This document shows, in pieces, positions 25,484-32,764 of a DNA stretch of 32,764 nt. The notes under the pieces were generated by a model, which was given only the letters and a program-made list of their open reading frames with translations, did not search any database and was not told the DNA's origin. Source of the stretch: Pseudomonadota bacterium (GTDB lineage: Bacteria > Pseudomonadota > Gammaproteobacteria > Steroidobacterales > Woeseiaceae). The position numbers were made by a program, and so were the translations under genes. Location: assembly GCA_020027645.1 (NCBI GenBank), contig JAHKKM010000015.1, positions 1 through 32,764 on the forward strand, in the 5' to 3' direction. Each line of letters starts with the position of its first letter. Within the stretch, counting starts at the first letter, position 1.

Positions 25484-26842
25484 GTGACCCGCACACCATC
25501 CGCCGCCGACTGGCATCCTGCCAGCTGGCAACGTCTTGTTGCCGCCCAGCAGCCCACCTACCCGGATCGGGAAGCGCTGGACCGCGCAGTGGCCGACCTC
25601 AGCCGCCTGCCACCGATCGTGACTTCCTGGGAGGTCGATGCACTGAAGGCACATTTTGCACGGGCGCAAAGAGGCGAGGCTTTCGTATTGCAGGGCGGTG
25701 ACTGCGCCGAGAGTTTTTATGACTGCACCTCGGAGAGCATCGTCGCCAAGCTGAAAATCCTGCTGCAAATGAGCCTCGTCATGCTGTACGGCCTGAAGAA
25801 GCCCGTCATTCGGGTCGGTCGTATGGCAGGCCAGTATGCGAAACCGCGATCCGCGGACCTGGAGTCCCGAGACGGGCTGACACTGCCCAGTTTCCGTGGC
25901 GACCTGGTCAATCGCAATCCGTTTACCGCAGACGACCGCGTGCCGGATCCGCAATTGATTCTGCGTGGATACGAGCGGGCTGCGTTGACACTGAATTTCG
26001 TACGTTCGCTGGTCGATGGCGGATTCGCCGACCTGCATCACCCGGAATACTGGGACCTGGAATGGGTCGGCCATTCGAAAATGGCCGACCAGTATCGCGA
26101 AGTGGTTCGATCGATATCCAATTCCCTGGATTTTCTCGAATCGATCACCGGACGCGCCCTGCACGATACCCAGCGGGCGGACGTCTACGCATCGCATGAG
26201 GGCCTTCACCTGTCGTATGAACAGGCCCAGACGCGGTTTCTTGGGCGGCGCAAGCTTTGGTACAACCTGACGACGCATTTTCCCTGGATCGGTATGCGGA
26301 CTGCGACGCTGGATGGCGCCCATGTCGAGTATTTCCGCGGTATTGCCAACCCGATCGGTATCAAGGTTGGTGCCAGCATGACGCCTGACTGGCTGCAGGA
26401 CCTGATTCGCGTGCTCAATCCCGGGAATGAGCCAGGCCGCCTGAGCCTGATTCACCGCTTTGGCGCGAGCCAGATCGAGGATCGCTTGCCGGCGCTGATC
26501 CGGGCCGTGCGCGAGACCGGTTCACCGGTATTGTGGGTCTGCGATCCGATGCATGGCAATACCGAAAGCACGGCAGACGGGACCAAGACGAGGCGTTTCG
26601 ACAAGATCGTAGCCGAGCTGGAGGCAGCGTTCCGCGTGCACCAGTCCATGGGCAGCTACCTTGGTGGCGTGCACCTCGAGCTGACCGGTGAAAATGTCAC
26701 GGAATGCACCGGTGGCGCACGCGGCCTCACCGACGCGGACCTGGTACGGGCTTACAAATCGAGCGTCGATCCGCGGCTGAACTACGAGCAGGCGATGGAG
26801 GTTGCGATGCGCATCGCCGGCATTCGTCACAACAGGACTTGA
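25484..26842 (+). CDS. Class II 3-deoxy-7-phosphoheptulonate (DAHP) synthase
   Basis: 452 residues. It condenses phosphoenolpyruvate and erythrose 4-phosphate, the first step of the shikimate pathway. The plant and actinobacterial type is clear: DWHPASWQRLVAAQQPTYPD near the start, metal ligand cysteine in LQGGDCAESF, VIRVGRMAGQYAKPRS, VWVGHSKM-like EWVGHSKMADQY, CDPMHGNTES with the ligand histidine, GGVHLELTGENVTEC with the ligand glutamate and DPRLN with the ligand aspartate. I chose the GTG at 25484, which puts VTRTPSAADWHPASW at the front; a GTG at 25406 would add 26 unconserved residues. It is not the E. coli AroFGH (class I) type. It overlaps convergent rluE by 16 bases. Confidence 0.95.
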   Translation: MTRTPSAADWHPASWQRLVAAQQPTYPDREALDRAVADLSRLPPIVTSWEVDALKAHFARAQRGEAFVLQGGDCAESFYDCTSESIVAKLKILLQMSLVMLYGLKKPVIRVGRMAGQYAKPRSADLESRDGLTLPSFRGDLVNRNPFTADDRVPDPQLILRGYERAALTLNFVRSLVDGGFADLHHPEYWDLEWVGHSKMADQYREVVRSISNSLDFLESITGRALHDTQRADVYASHEGLHLSYEQAQTRFLGRRKLWYNLTTHFPWIGMRTATLDGAHVEYFRGIANPIGIKVGASMTPDWLQDLIRVLNPGNEPGRLSLIHRFGASQIEDRLPALIRAVRETGSPVLWVCDPMHGNTESTADGTKTRRFDKIVAELEAAFRVHQSMGSYLGGVHLELTGENVTECTGGARGLTDADLVRAYKSSVDPRLNYEQAMEVAMRIAGIRHNRT

Positions 26843-27411
26843 GTCTGGGATTGCAGATCCTTCCAGGCGTCATCGTTGTCGAGCATGCGGCTTTCGCCCG
26901 GCTGAAGACTCCCGAGTGACCAGGGCCCAACGCCTTGCCGTATCAGGCGCAAAGTCGGCAAACCGACGGCGGCCGTCATGCGGCGAACCTGCCGGTTGCG
27001 ACCCTCATCGATGGACATCTTAAGCCAGCTGGTCGGGATGCTCGCGCGGAACCGGATCGGCGGGTCCCTGGCCCAGAGTGCAGGGGGATCCTGCATCACG
27101 CGGGCTTCGAGCGCTATTGCCAGACCATCCTTCAGCTGAACACCGGCGGTCAGCGCCTGGAGCTGCTGCGAATTCGCATCGCCGTCCACCTGGACCAGGT
27201 AGGTCTTTGCCAACTTCGAGCGCGGCTCGGTGATCCTGGATTGCAGTTCCCCGTCGTCCGTCAGCAGCATCAGGCCTTCACTGTCGTAATCAAGGCGCCC
27301 ACAAGGATAGACTCCGGGCAGGCTGACGAAACTGGCGAGCGTCACACGTCCATCGGCATCGCGGAACTGGCTGAGTACCCGGTACGGTTTGTTGAGAAGG
27401 ATCAACGGCAC
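26827..27411 (-). CDS. rluE: 23S rRNA pseudouridine synthase RluE
   Basis: 194 residues of the RsuA/RluB/E/F family. RluE makes pseudouridine at position 2457 of E. coli 23S rRNA. Catalytic D41 lies in CGRLDYDSEGLMLLTDDG, and the C-terminal motifs PTSWLKMSIDEGRNRQVRRM and LPTLRLIR match E. coli RluE closely. The GTG at 27411 places LLNKPYRVL at the front. There is no S4 domain, as expected for RluE. An open arginine-rich stretch upstream recalls the basic N-terminal tail of the E. coli protein but has no start codon that I can find. A TATACT hexamer (minus strand, 27423-27418) lies just before the start. In E. coli rluE is divergent from icd; here aceB sits between them. Confidence 0.92.
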   Translation of the reverse strand: MPLILLNKPYRVLSQFRDADGRVTLASFVSLPGVYPCGRLDYDSEGLMLLTDDGELQSRITEPRSKLAKTYLVQVDGDANSQQLQALTAGVQLKDGLAIALEARVMQDPPALWARDPPIRFRASIPTSWLKMSIDEGRNRQVRRMTAAVGLPTLRLIRQGVGPWSLGSLQPGESRMLDNDDAWKDLQSQTQVLL

Positions 27412-27561
27412 CGGCCGAGTATAGGGTAGCCGCCTGCCGCGTTGTGCTCCCGGGCCTGCGGGGACTATCCTCGCGCGCTGTATCGCGCCTGGACAAGACT
27501 TGCGGCAATTTTTAGATTTATGCTGTAAGACATTGTTATTAAATACGACTGGAATAAGGAA

Positions 27562-29163
27562 ATGAAGTCAAAAAGCAAGGGAGGCAAGGTGACTATCAGC
27601 CTCACCGAGGCGCTCGAGCCCGGCTATGCCGATATCCTCGACGGTGATGCGCTAGAGTTTATCGGCGCGCTCGCGAGCACTTTCGGCTCTCGCGTCGAAG
27701 ACCTGCTGGCCCGCCGCAATGAGCGACAGAAAGCCATAACGAACGGCGCGATGCCGGACTTCCTGCCCGAGACCCGGGAGATCCGGACGGGTGACTGGAA
27801 GGTGGGACCGATTCCCAGCGACCTGCTGGATCGACGGGTCGAGATTACCGGGCCTACCGATCGCAAGATGATTATCAATGCCCTGAATTCGGGCGCACGG
27901 GTATTCATGGCGGATTGCGAGGATTCCATGACACCGACCTGGCACAACGTCGTGCAGGGCCAGGTCAATCTGCGCGATGCGGTCAATGGCACGATCTCCC
28001 TGAAGAGCGCCGGCAAGACGTATCGTCTCAACGAGAAAACGGCAACGTTAATCGTCCGGCCACGCGGCTGGCACCTGCCTGAAAAACACATACTGTGCGA
28101 AAACAAACCTGTGCCCGGCGCGCTGGTGGACTATGGTCTGTATCTGTTCCACAACGCCAGGGCACTGAAGAAGAAAGGAACAGGTCCGTATTTCTACCTG
28201 CCAAAACTCGAGTCGCATCTCGAAGCAAGGCTGTGGAATGACGTATTCCGGTTCTCCGAGAGTTATGGCGCTGTCGACGCCGGCGAAATCAAGGTCACGG
28301 TATTGATCGAAACGATACTCGCTGCGTTCGAAATCGATGAAATCCTCTATGAGCTCCGCGATTACATCGTTGGACAGAATTGCGGCCGCTGGGACTACAT
28401 CTTCAGCTTTATCAAGAAGTTTCACGCCTATCCGGAATTCGTATTACCCGATCGTGCAGAAGTCACCATGACCACGCACTTTCTTCGTTCCTATTCACAA
28501 CTGGTGATTCGCAGCTGCCATCGCCGTGGGGCGCTGGCTATCGGTGGCATGGCCGCCCAGATTCCGATCAAGGAGGACGCCGACGCAAATGAGCGAGCCA
28601 TGGAGAAGGTGCGAGCCGACAAGCTGCGCGAAGTCGGTGACGGTCATGACGGCACATGGGTCGCGCATCCGGGACTGGTAGCGCTGGCGACCCGGATATT
28701 TGACGAACACATGCCGGGGCCGAACCAGCTCGACCGGCTTCGGGAAGACGTGCATGTCGCGGCTGCCGATCTGTTGCAAGTGGCCAAGGGGAAAATCACG
28801 GAGAAGGGGCTGCGCGCCAATATCAATGTTGCCGTGCAGTACATGGCAGCATGGCTTGCCGGTAATGGTTGCGTGCCGATCAACCACCTGATGGAGGACG
28901 CGGCTACTGCAGAAATTTCCCGGGCACAGGTCTGGCAATGGGTTCACCACGAGACCGGGGTACTCGATACCGGGCGGAACATTACCTACGGCTACTTCAA
29001 GGCATTGCTGCGTGAGGAAATGACTTACATACGCGATGCGGTCGGCGACAAGGCATTCGATGATGGCAAGTATCGCGAGGCAGCCCGGCTCATGGACGAG
29101 ATTACCCGGAGCGGGGAGTTTGTGCCCTTTTTGACCAGCGTCGCTTACGAAGAACTGGAATAG
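27562..29163 (+). CDS. aceB: Malate synthase A
   Basis: 533 residues, the size of malate synthase A, which joins glyoxylate and acetyl-CoA to malate. The family signature region reads GQNCGRWDYIFSFIKKF near 272-288. R166 in LIVRPRGWHLPEKH matches the catalytic arginine, and HLMEDAATAEISRAQVWQW near 440 carries the catalytic aspartate. FMADCEDSMTPTW near 115-127 is also conserved. The start is ATG with GGA about 8 bases upstream. The leader is AT-rich; TTGCGG (27499-27504) and TGTAAG, 18 bases apart, are a weak promoter candidate. No isocitrate lyase gene lies in the window, so the glyoxylate source is not shown here. icd follows after 86 bases. Confidence 0.96.
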   Translation: MKSKSKGGKVTISLTEALEPGYADILDGDALEFIGALASTFGSRVEDLLARRNERQKAITNGAMPDFLPETREIRTGDWKVGPIPSDLLDRRVEITGPTDRKMIINALNSGARVFMADCEDSMTPTWHNVVQGQVNLRDAVNGTISLKSAGKTYRLNEKTATLIVRPRGWHLPEKHILCENKPVPGALVDYGLYLFHNARALKKKGTGPYFYLPKLESHLEARLWNDVFRFSESYGAVDAGEIKVTVLIETILAAFEIDEILYELRDYIVGQNCGRWDYIFSFIKKFHAYPEFVLPDRAEVTMTTHFLRSYSQLVIRSCHRRGALAIGGMAAQIPIKEDADANERAMEKVRADKLREVGDGHDGTWVAHPGLVALATRIFDEHMPGPNQLDRLREDVHVAAADLLQVAKGKITEKGLRANINVAVQYMAAWLAGNGCVPINHLMEDAATAEISRAQVWQWVHHETGVLDTGRNITYGYFKALLREEMTYIRDAVGDKAFDDGKYREAARLMDEITRSGEFVPFLTSVAYEELE

Positions 29164-29180
29164 CCCGTAACGCAGAATAT

Positions 29181-29215
29181 TTGTTGTGACGACAATTGCC
29201 GCCCCTCGGTACAAT
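29181..29215 (+). promoter_or_regulatory. Putative icd promoter overlapping an imperfect palindrome
   Basis: GTGACG (29186-29191) and TACAAT (29210-29215) are separated by 18 bases, giving a predicted start near 29222 and a leader of about 28 bases. The stretch 29181-29195 reads as an inverted repeat (TTGTTGT, central G, ACGACAA) with one mismatched pair, and it covers the -35. A dimeric repressor or activator could bind there. Confidence 0.45.
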
Positions 29216-29249
29216 GCGGCCGATTTCCGCCACCGGCCGCTGACAAGTC

Positions 29250-30590
29250 ATGCATTACGATCACATAGCTGTTCCTGCGAAAGGCCAGACGATTACGATC
29301 AATCCGGATCATTCACTGGATGTGCCGGACTTTCCGATCGTCCCTTACATCGAGGGCGATGGCATTGGAATCGATGTCACTCCGGTGATGCTCGATGTCG
29401 TGAACGCGGCGGTTGAAAAGGCCTACGGCGACAGCCGGTCTATCTGCTGGATGCAGGTGTACGCAGGACAGAAGGCGTCGGAAGTCTACGGCGGCGACAA
29501 CTATTTGCCAGATGAGACCCTGCACGCGCTGCAGAAATACGTTGTTTCGATCAAAGGCCCACTGACGACACCGGTCGGTGGCGGCATACGCTCTCTCAAT
29601 GTTTCGATTCGTCAGACGATGGACCTGTTTGCCTGTGTTCGGCCGATTCGTTATTTCCCGGGGGTCGAAACTCCGATGAAAGATTCCAATCTCGTGGATA
29701 TGACCGTTTTCCGCGAGAACACGGAGGACATCTATGCGGGTATCGAGTATCCGACAGGTTCACGCGAGGTGCAGAAACTGATTCATTTCCTGCAGAGCGA
29801 ACTTGGCGTTACCCAGATCCGGTTTCCATCGAGCTCTGGTATCGGAATCAAACCCGTCTCCAGGGAGGGTTCACAGCGGCTTGTGCGCAAAGCGATCCAA
29901 TACTGCATCGATCGCGATTTGTCGTCGGTCACCCTTGTGCACAAAGGCAATATCATGAAGTTTACCGAGGGTGCCTTTTGCGAATGGGGATACAAGCTCG
30001 CAAGAGAGGAGTTCGGCGCTGTCGAAAAAGACGGTGGACCGTGGTTGTGCTTCAAGAATCCGCGCAGCGGCAATGAAATTGTTATCAAGGACGTCATCGC
30101 AGACAATTTTCTCCAGCAAATTCTCATGCGACCCGAAGAATACGATGTGATCGCCACGCTTAACCTGAACGGCGACTACATTTCGGATGCGCTGGCAGCG
30201 CAGGTCGGCGGCATCGGTATTGCGCCCGGCGGCAATATCGGCGAGGGCGTGGCTGTCTTCGAAGCCACCCATGGAACGGCACCGGGTTTTGCAGGCAAGG
30301 ATCGTGTCAATCCCGGCTCACTGATTCTGTCCGGCGAGATGATGTTGCGCTATATCGGCTGGCATGAAGCAGCGGATCGGGTCATCAAGGGTGTGGCGAA
30401 CACGATTGCCAGCAAGGAACTTACATTTGATCTCGCGCGGCTCCGCGAGGCCATTCACCGGCCGATACGCAAGGATCGCCCTCATGACCGGAAGGAAGTC
30501 GAACACGAGCTCGAGCAACTGATTCCCGGCGCAACCCTGGTAGGCACAAAAGGCTTTGGCGAGGCCGTCATTCGGCATATGGATGACTGA
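29250..30590 (+). CDS. icd: Isocitrate dehydrogenase (E. coli Icd type), atypical cofactor loop
   Basis: 446 residues against 416 in E. coli. It oxidises isocitrate to 2-oxoglutarate. The substrate site is intact: [13 protein letters not shown] (with the serine equivalent to S113), [45 protein letters not shown]. The cofactor loop reads [13 protein letters not shown] where E. coli has HGTAPKYAGQDKV, so K344 is Gly and Y345 is Phe. The equivalent of Y391 is Phe (or His by another alignment). About 26 extra residues, mostly charged, sit before the final [14 protein letters not shown] segment. Those changes suggest weak or lost NADP preference, but this is inference. The uracil-DNA glycosylase gene starts inside its last codons. 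Confidence 0.95.
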   Translation: MHYDHIAVPAKGQTITINPDHSLDVPDFPIVPYIEGDGIGIDVTPVMLDVVNAAVEKAYGDSRSICWMQVYAGQKASEVYGGDNYLPDETLHALQKYVVSIKGPLTTPVGGGIRSLNVSIRQTMDLFACVRPIRYFPGVETPMKDSNLVDMTVFRENTEDIYAGIEYPTGSREVQKLIHFLQSELGVTQIRFPSSSGIGIKPVSREGSQRLVRKAIQYCIDRDLSSVTLVHKGNIMKFTEGAFCEWGYKLAREEFGAVEKDGGPWLCFKNPRSGNEIVIKDVIADNFLQQILMRPEEYDVIATLNLNGDYISDALAAQVGGIGIAPGGNIGEGVAVFEATHGTAPGFAGKDRVNPGSLILSGEMMLRYIGWHEAADRVIKGVANTIASKELTFDLARLREAIHRPIRKDRPHDRKEVEHELEQLIPGATLVGTKGFGEAVIRHMDD

Positions 30591-31218
30591 CGTTTTCGAC
30601 AGGAATTGCCGGCTGTGCCCACGGCTCGCCCAGTTTCTTGAGCACGTTGCAGAGAAAAACCCGGGCTATCACTGCAAACCGGTGCCACCTTTTGGAGATG
30701 CGCTGGCGCGCCTCCTGATCGTCGGCCTGGCGCCCGGCATGCACGGCGCGAATCGAACCGGCCGGCCGTTTACCGGTGACCATGCAGGCATTCTGCTGTA
30801 TCGAATGTTGCATGATTTCGGCTTCAGTGATCGACCCGAATCGCTTGCGGCAGAAGATGGGCTGCGCCTGCTCAACTGCCGCATAACCAATGCCGTGAAG
30901 TGCCTGCCGCCGGATAACAAACCCGTCGGTGCCGAAATCAGTAGGTGCAACCGCTTCCTGGCGAATGAACTTCGAGGCATGAACTATCATTCCGTGGTGC
31001 TGGCGCTCGGCGGGATCGCTCACAAGGCCGTGATTCGCGCGCTGCGCCTGCGCCAGACCGACTATCCTTTCTCCCATGGCACGATCCACCGTCTCGACGC
31101 AAGATTACAGCTCCTGGACTCGTATCATTGCAGCCGCTACAACACCAATACCGGACGGCTCACGGCTGAAATGTTTCGCGAGATCTTTACCAAGGCACGC
31201 GATCTCGTAACAGCGTAA
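30583..31218 (+). CDS. Uracil-DNA glycosylase, family 5 (UDGb)-like
   Basis: 211 residues, starting at an ATG that overlaps the end of icd by 8 bases. Iron-sulfur ligand candidates are C9 and C12 (NCRLC) and C99 and C107 ([10 protein letters not shown]). Motif A reads [20 protein letters not shown] (47-66). The GLAPG form, without the acidic or Asn catalytic residue of families 1 and 4, points to family 5. The second active-site motif reads [15 protein letters not shown], where many relatives have HPS in place of HCS. It removes uracil and other deaminated bases from DNA. Cotranscription with icd is likely; uvrC, another repair gene, starts 54 bases later. Confidence 0.88.
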   Translation: MTDVFDRNCRLCPRLAQFLEHVAEKNPGYHCKPVPPFGDALARLLIVGLAPGMHGANRTGRPFTGDHAGILLYRMLHDFGFSDRPESLAAEDGLRLLNCRITNAVKCLPPDNKPVGAEISRCNRFLANELRGMNYHSVVLALGGIAHKAVIRALRLRQTDYPFSHGTIHRLDARLQLLDSYHCSRYNTNTGRLTAEMFREIFTKARDLVTA

Positions 31219-31272
31219 GCCGTGGGGAATGGCGCGTAGTAGAATCATTGCAGCACGCTACTGGCCTCATCT

Positions 31273-32764
31273 GTGACCGAAACAGCGAAATTTGATCCGC
31301 AGACTTTCCTTCGTAACCTGACTACCCGGCCGGGCACCTACCGCATGCTGAACGACAAGGGAAAGGTCGTTTACGTCGGCAAGGCCCAGAATCTGAAGAA
31401 GCGTGTGTCAAGCTATTTTCAGAAGCAGTCGGGCGATGCGAAAACGGCATCGTTGATGAGTGTTGTCAAGAATGTTGAAGTGACTGTTACCGGCACGGAA
31501 GCCGAGGCATTGCTGCTCGAATACAACCTCATCAAGCAGCACAAGCCGAAGTTCAATGTGACGCTGCGCGATGACAAGAGTTACCCCTATATTTACGTAT
31601 CGACGCAGCATCCGTTTCCACGCCTGGAATTCCACCGCGGCCCGCGCAAAGGCAGCGGAAAATACTTTGGACCGTACCCGAGTACCAGTGCGGTTCGAAA
31701 GACCCTGAACGAGCTGCAAAAGCTGTTCATGATCCGGCAATGCCAGGATAATTATTTCTCCAATCGAACGCGGCCTTGCCTGCAGTACCAGATACAGCGA
31801 TGTACCGCACCGTGCGTCGGATTGATCGATGCGGCGGCCTATGCCGAGGACATTGAAGCGGCAATCGAGTTTCTCGAAGGCCGAAATCGCCAGGTGATCA
31901 ATACGCTCGTGGACAGGATGGAGCATGCATCTGCGGCGCAGGATTACGAGCGGGCCGCACGATTTCGCGACCAGATTTCCCGGATTCGTCAAATCGAGGC
32001 GGAACAACATGTCTCCAACAGCGCTGCCAAGGACCTCGATGTGATTGCTATCAGTTCGGATCGCGGCACTCACTGTGTCACCGTTCTTTTCATTCGGCAG
32101 GGTGCCGTACTCGGGAGCCGCAATCACATCCCGAAGATCGGCGTGGATGCGAAGCCGAAACAGGTGCTCGAAGGATTTCTGCCCCAGTACTACCTCGGAC
32201 GGGAGGCACCGGCCGAGATCATTCTGCCAACCGATGTCGATGACCGTAAGTTGCTCGAATCCGAGTTGACGCTTCGCAGTAACCGCCAGGTGCGTATCCG
32301 CTCCAGGGTTCGCGGTGACCGGCAGCGGTGGCTGCAAATGGCCGCGACCAATGCCGACCAGGGCCTTAGGTTGCAGCTCGCCAGCAGTTCAAGCATGCGG
32401 CGACAGTTCGAGGCCCTCGGAGAGTTGCTGCAGATGGATGCTGCTCCGGAACGGCTAGAGTGTTTCGACGTCAGTCATACTGGCGGCGAGGCGACCGTTG
32501 CATCCTGCGTAGTGTTCAATCAGGCGGGGCCGCTGAAGAGCGATTATCGGAGATTCAACCTCACCCCGGACCAGGCCGGCGATGACTATGCGGCGATGGC
32601 GGAAGCCATTCGTCGCCGTTTTGTGCGGGTCGCAAAGGGTGAGGTGGCGACCGCGGATGTGGTTCTGATCGATGGTGGCAAGGGGCAACTGGCGGAAGCA
32701 CTGACCGTCATGGACGAGTTGGGACTTGAAGGCATGCAGCTTGTCGCGATCGCCAAGGGACCGA
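31273..32764 (+). CDS. uvrC: Excinuclease ABC subunit C, 3' end outside window
   Basis: 497 residues are visible of about 610 expected; the frame is still open at the last base. UvrC makes both cuts around lesions in nucleotide excision repair. The GIY-YIG domain is present (PGTYRMLNDKGKVVYVGKA near residues 20-38, then EAEALLLEYNLIK and DDKSYPYI). So are the Cys-rich RPCLQYQIQRCTAPCVG near 175-191, the UvrB-binding UVR motif (DYERAARFRDQISRIR) and the start of the RNase H-like domain (ECFDVSHTGGEATVASCVVF, then VVLIDGGKGQL). The helix-hairpin-helix end lies outside. The start is GTG at 31273, giving an N-terminus matching E. coli. Confidence 0.96.
   Translation, partial: MTETAKFDPQTFLRNLTTRPGTYRMLNDKGKVVYVGKAQNLKKRVSSYFQKQSGDAKTASLMSVVKNVEVTVTGTEAEALLLEYNLIKQHKPKFNVTLRDDKSYPYIYVSTQHPFPRLEFHRGPRKGSGKYFGPYPSTSAVRKTLNELQKLFMIRQCQDNYFSNRTRPCLQYQIQRCTAPCVGLIDAAAYAEDIEAAIEFLEGRNRQVINTLVDRMEHASAAQDYERAARFRDQISRIRQIEAEQHVSNSAAKDLDVIAISSDRGTHCVTVLFIRQGAVLGSRNHIPKIGVDAKPKQVLEGFLPQYYLGREAPAEIILPTDVDDRKLLESELTLRSNRQVRIRSRVRGDRQRWLQMAATNADQGLRLQLASSSSMRRQFEALGELLQMDAAPERLECFDVSHTGGEATVASCVVFNQAGPLKSDYRRFNLTPDQAGDDYAAMAEAIRRRFVRVAKGEVATADVVLIDGGKGQLAEALTVMDELGLEGMQLVAIAKGP

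Noticed and set aside
1-32764. CRISPR arrays, tRNA or rRNA genes, insertion sequences, prophage or defence genes
   Set aside because: None was seen. No regularly spaced direct repeats, transposase or integrase motifs, or tRNA-like stems with CCA context were found, and the genes are of core-genome type.

Overview
The window looks like chromosomal core DNA of a moderately GC-rich gammaproteobacterium. Pointers are a PhoP/PhoQ-type two-component system, RoxA, MnmA, RluE, NudJ, AcnA, malate synthase A and a class II DAHP synthase. Several starts are GTG or TTG. I see no tRNA, rRNA, IS element, CRISPR array or prophage gene. Lineage below class is only a guess (an environmental, possibly marine group). 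Functional calls rest on motifs read by eye; no alignment or search was run.

Layout. 1-3066: the tail of an unidentified gene, then a leftward operon of ABC exporter ATPase, ABC-2 permease and TatD nuclease. 3233-4754: a rightward pair, a secreted beta-helix-like VNG-repeat protein and a YgjP-type metallopeptidase. 13537-4795: a long leftward gene run purB, roxA, a DUF7931-like gene, nudJ, mnmA, acnA, DUF2333. 13621-16466: a rightward run fumC, CoA pyrophosphatase, mazG. 16607-19667: a glycine-zipper envelope protein, then PepSY protein, PhoP-like regulator and PhoQ-like kinase. 21921-19696: the leftward pair NfeD and slipin. 22026-22511: a single-domain asparaginase-like gene. 25209-22523: a leftward pair for lysine or aminoadipate-semialdehyde oxidation. 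25484-32764: class II DAHP synthase, leftward rluE, then aceB, icd, a family 5-like uracil-DNA glycosylase and a uvrC cut by the window edge. No gene-free stretch exceeds 300 bases; the longest is 25210-25483.

How the genes relate. Carbon metabolism dominates: aconitase, isocitrate dehydrogenase, fumarase and malate synthase are all here, but isocitrate lyase and AceK are not. Eight genes that lie side by side in E. coli (roxA, phoQ, phoP, purB, mnmA, nudJ, rluE, icd) recur here, shuffled and interleaved with others, while hflD is absent from its place. The main regulatory observation is a pair of 11-bp-period direct repeats of GTTCA in front of the glycine-zipper gene. The second pair sits 12 bp upstream of a -10-like hexamer, the layout of a PhoP box, and the PhoP/PhoQ-like genes lie just downstream. 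The main enzymatic observation is an isocitrate dehydrogenase whose NADP-phosphate-binding residues appear to be substituted.
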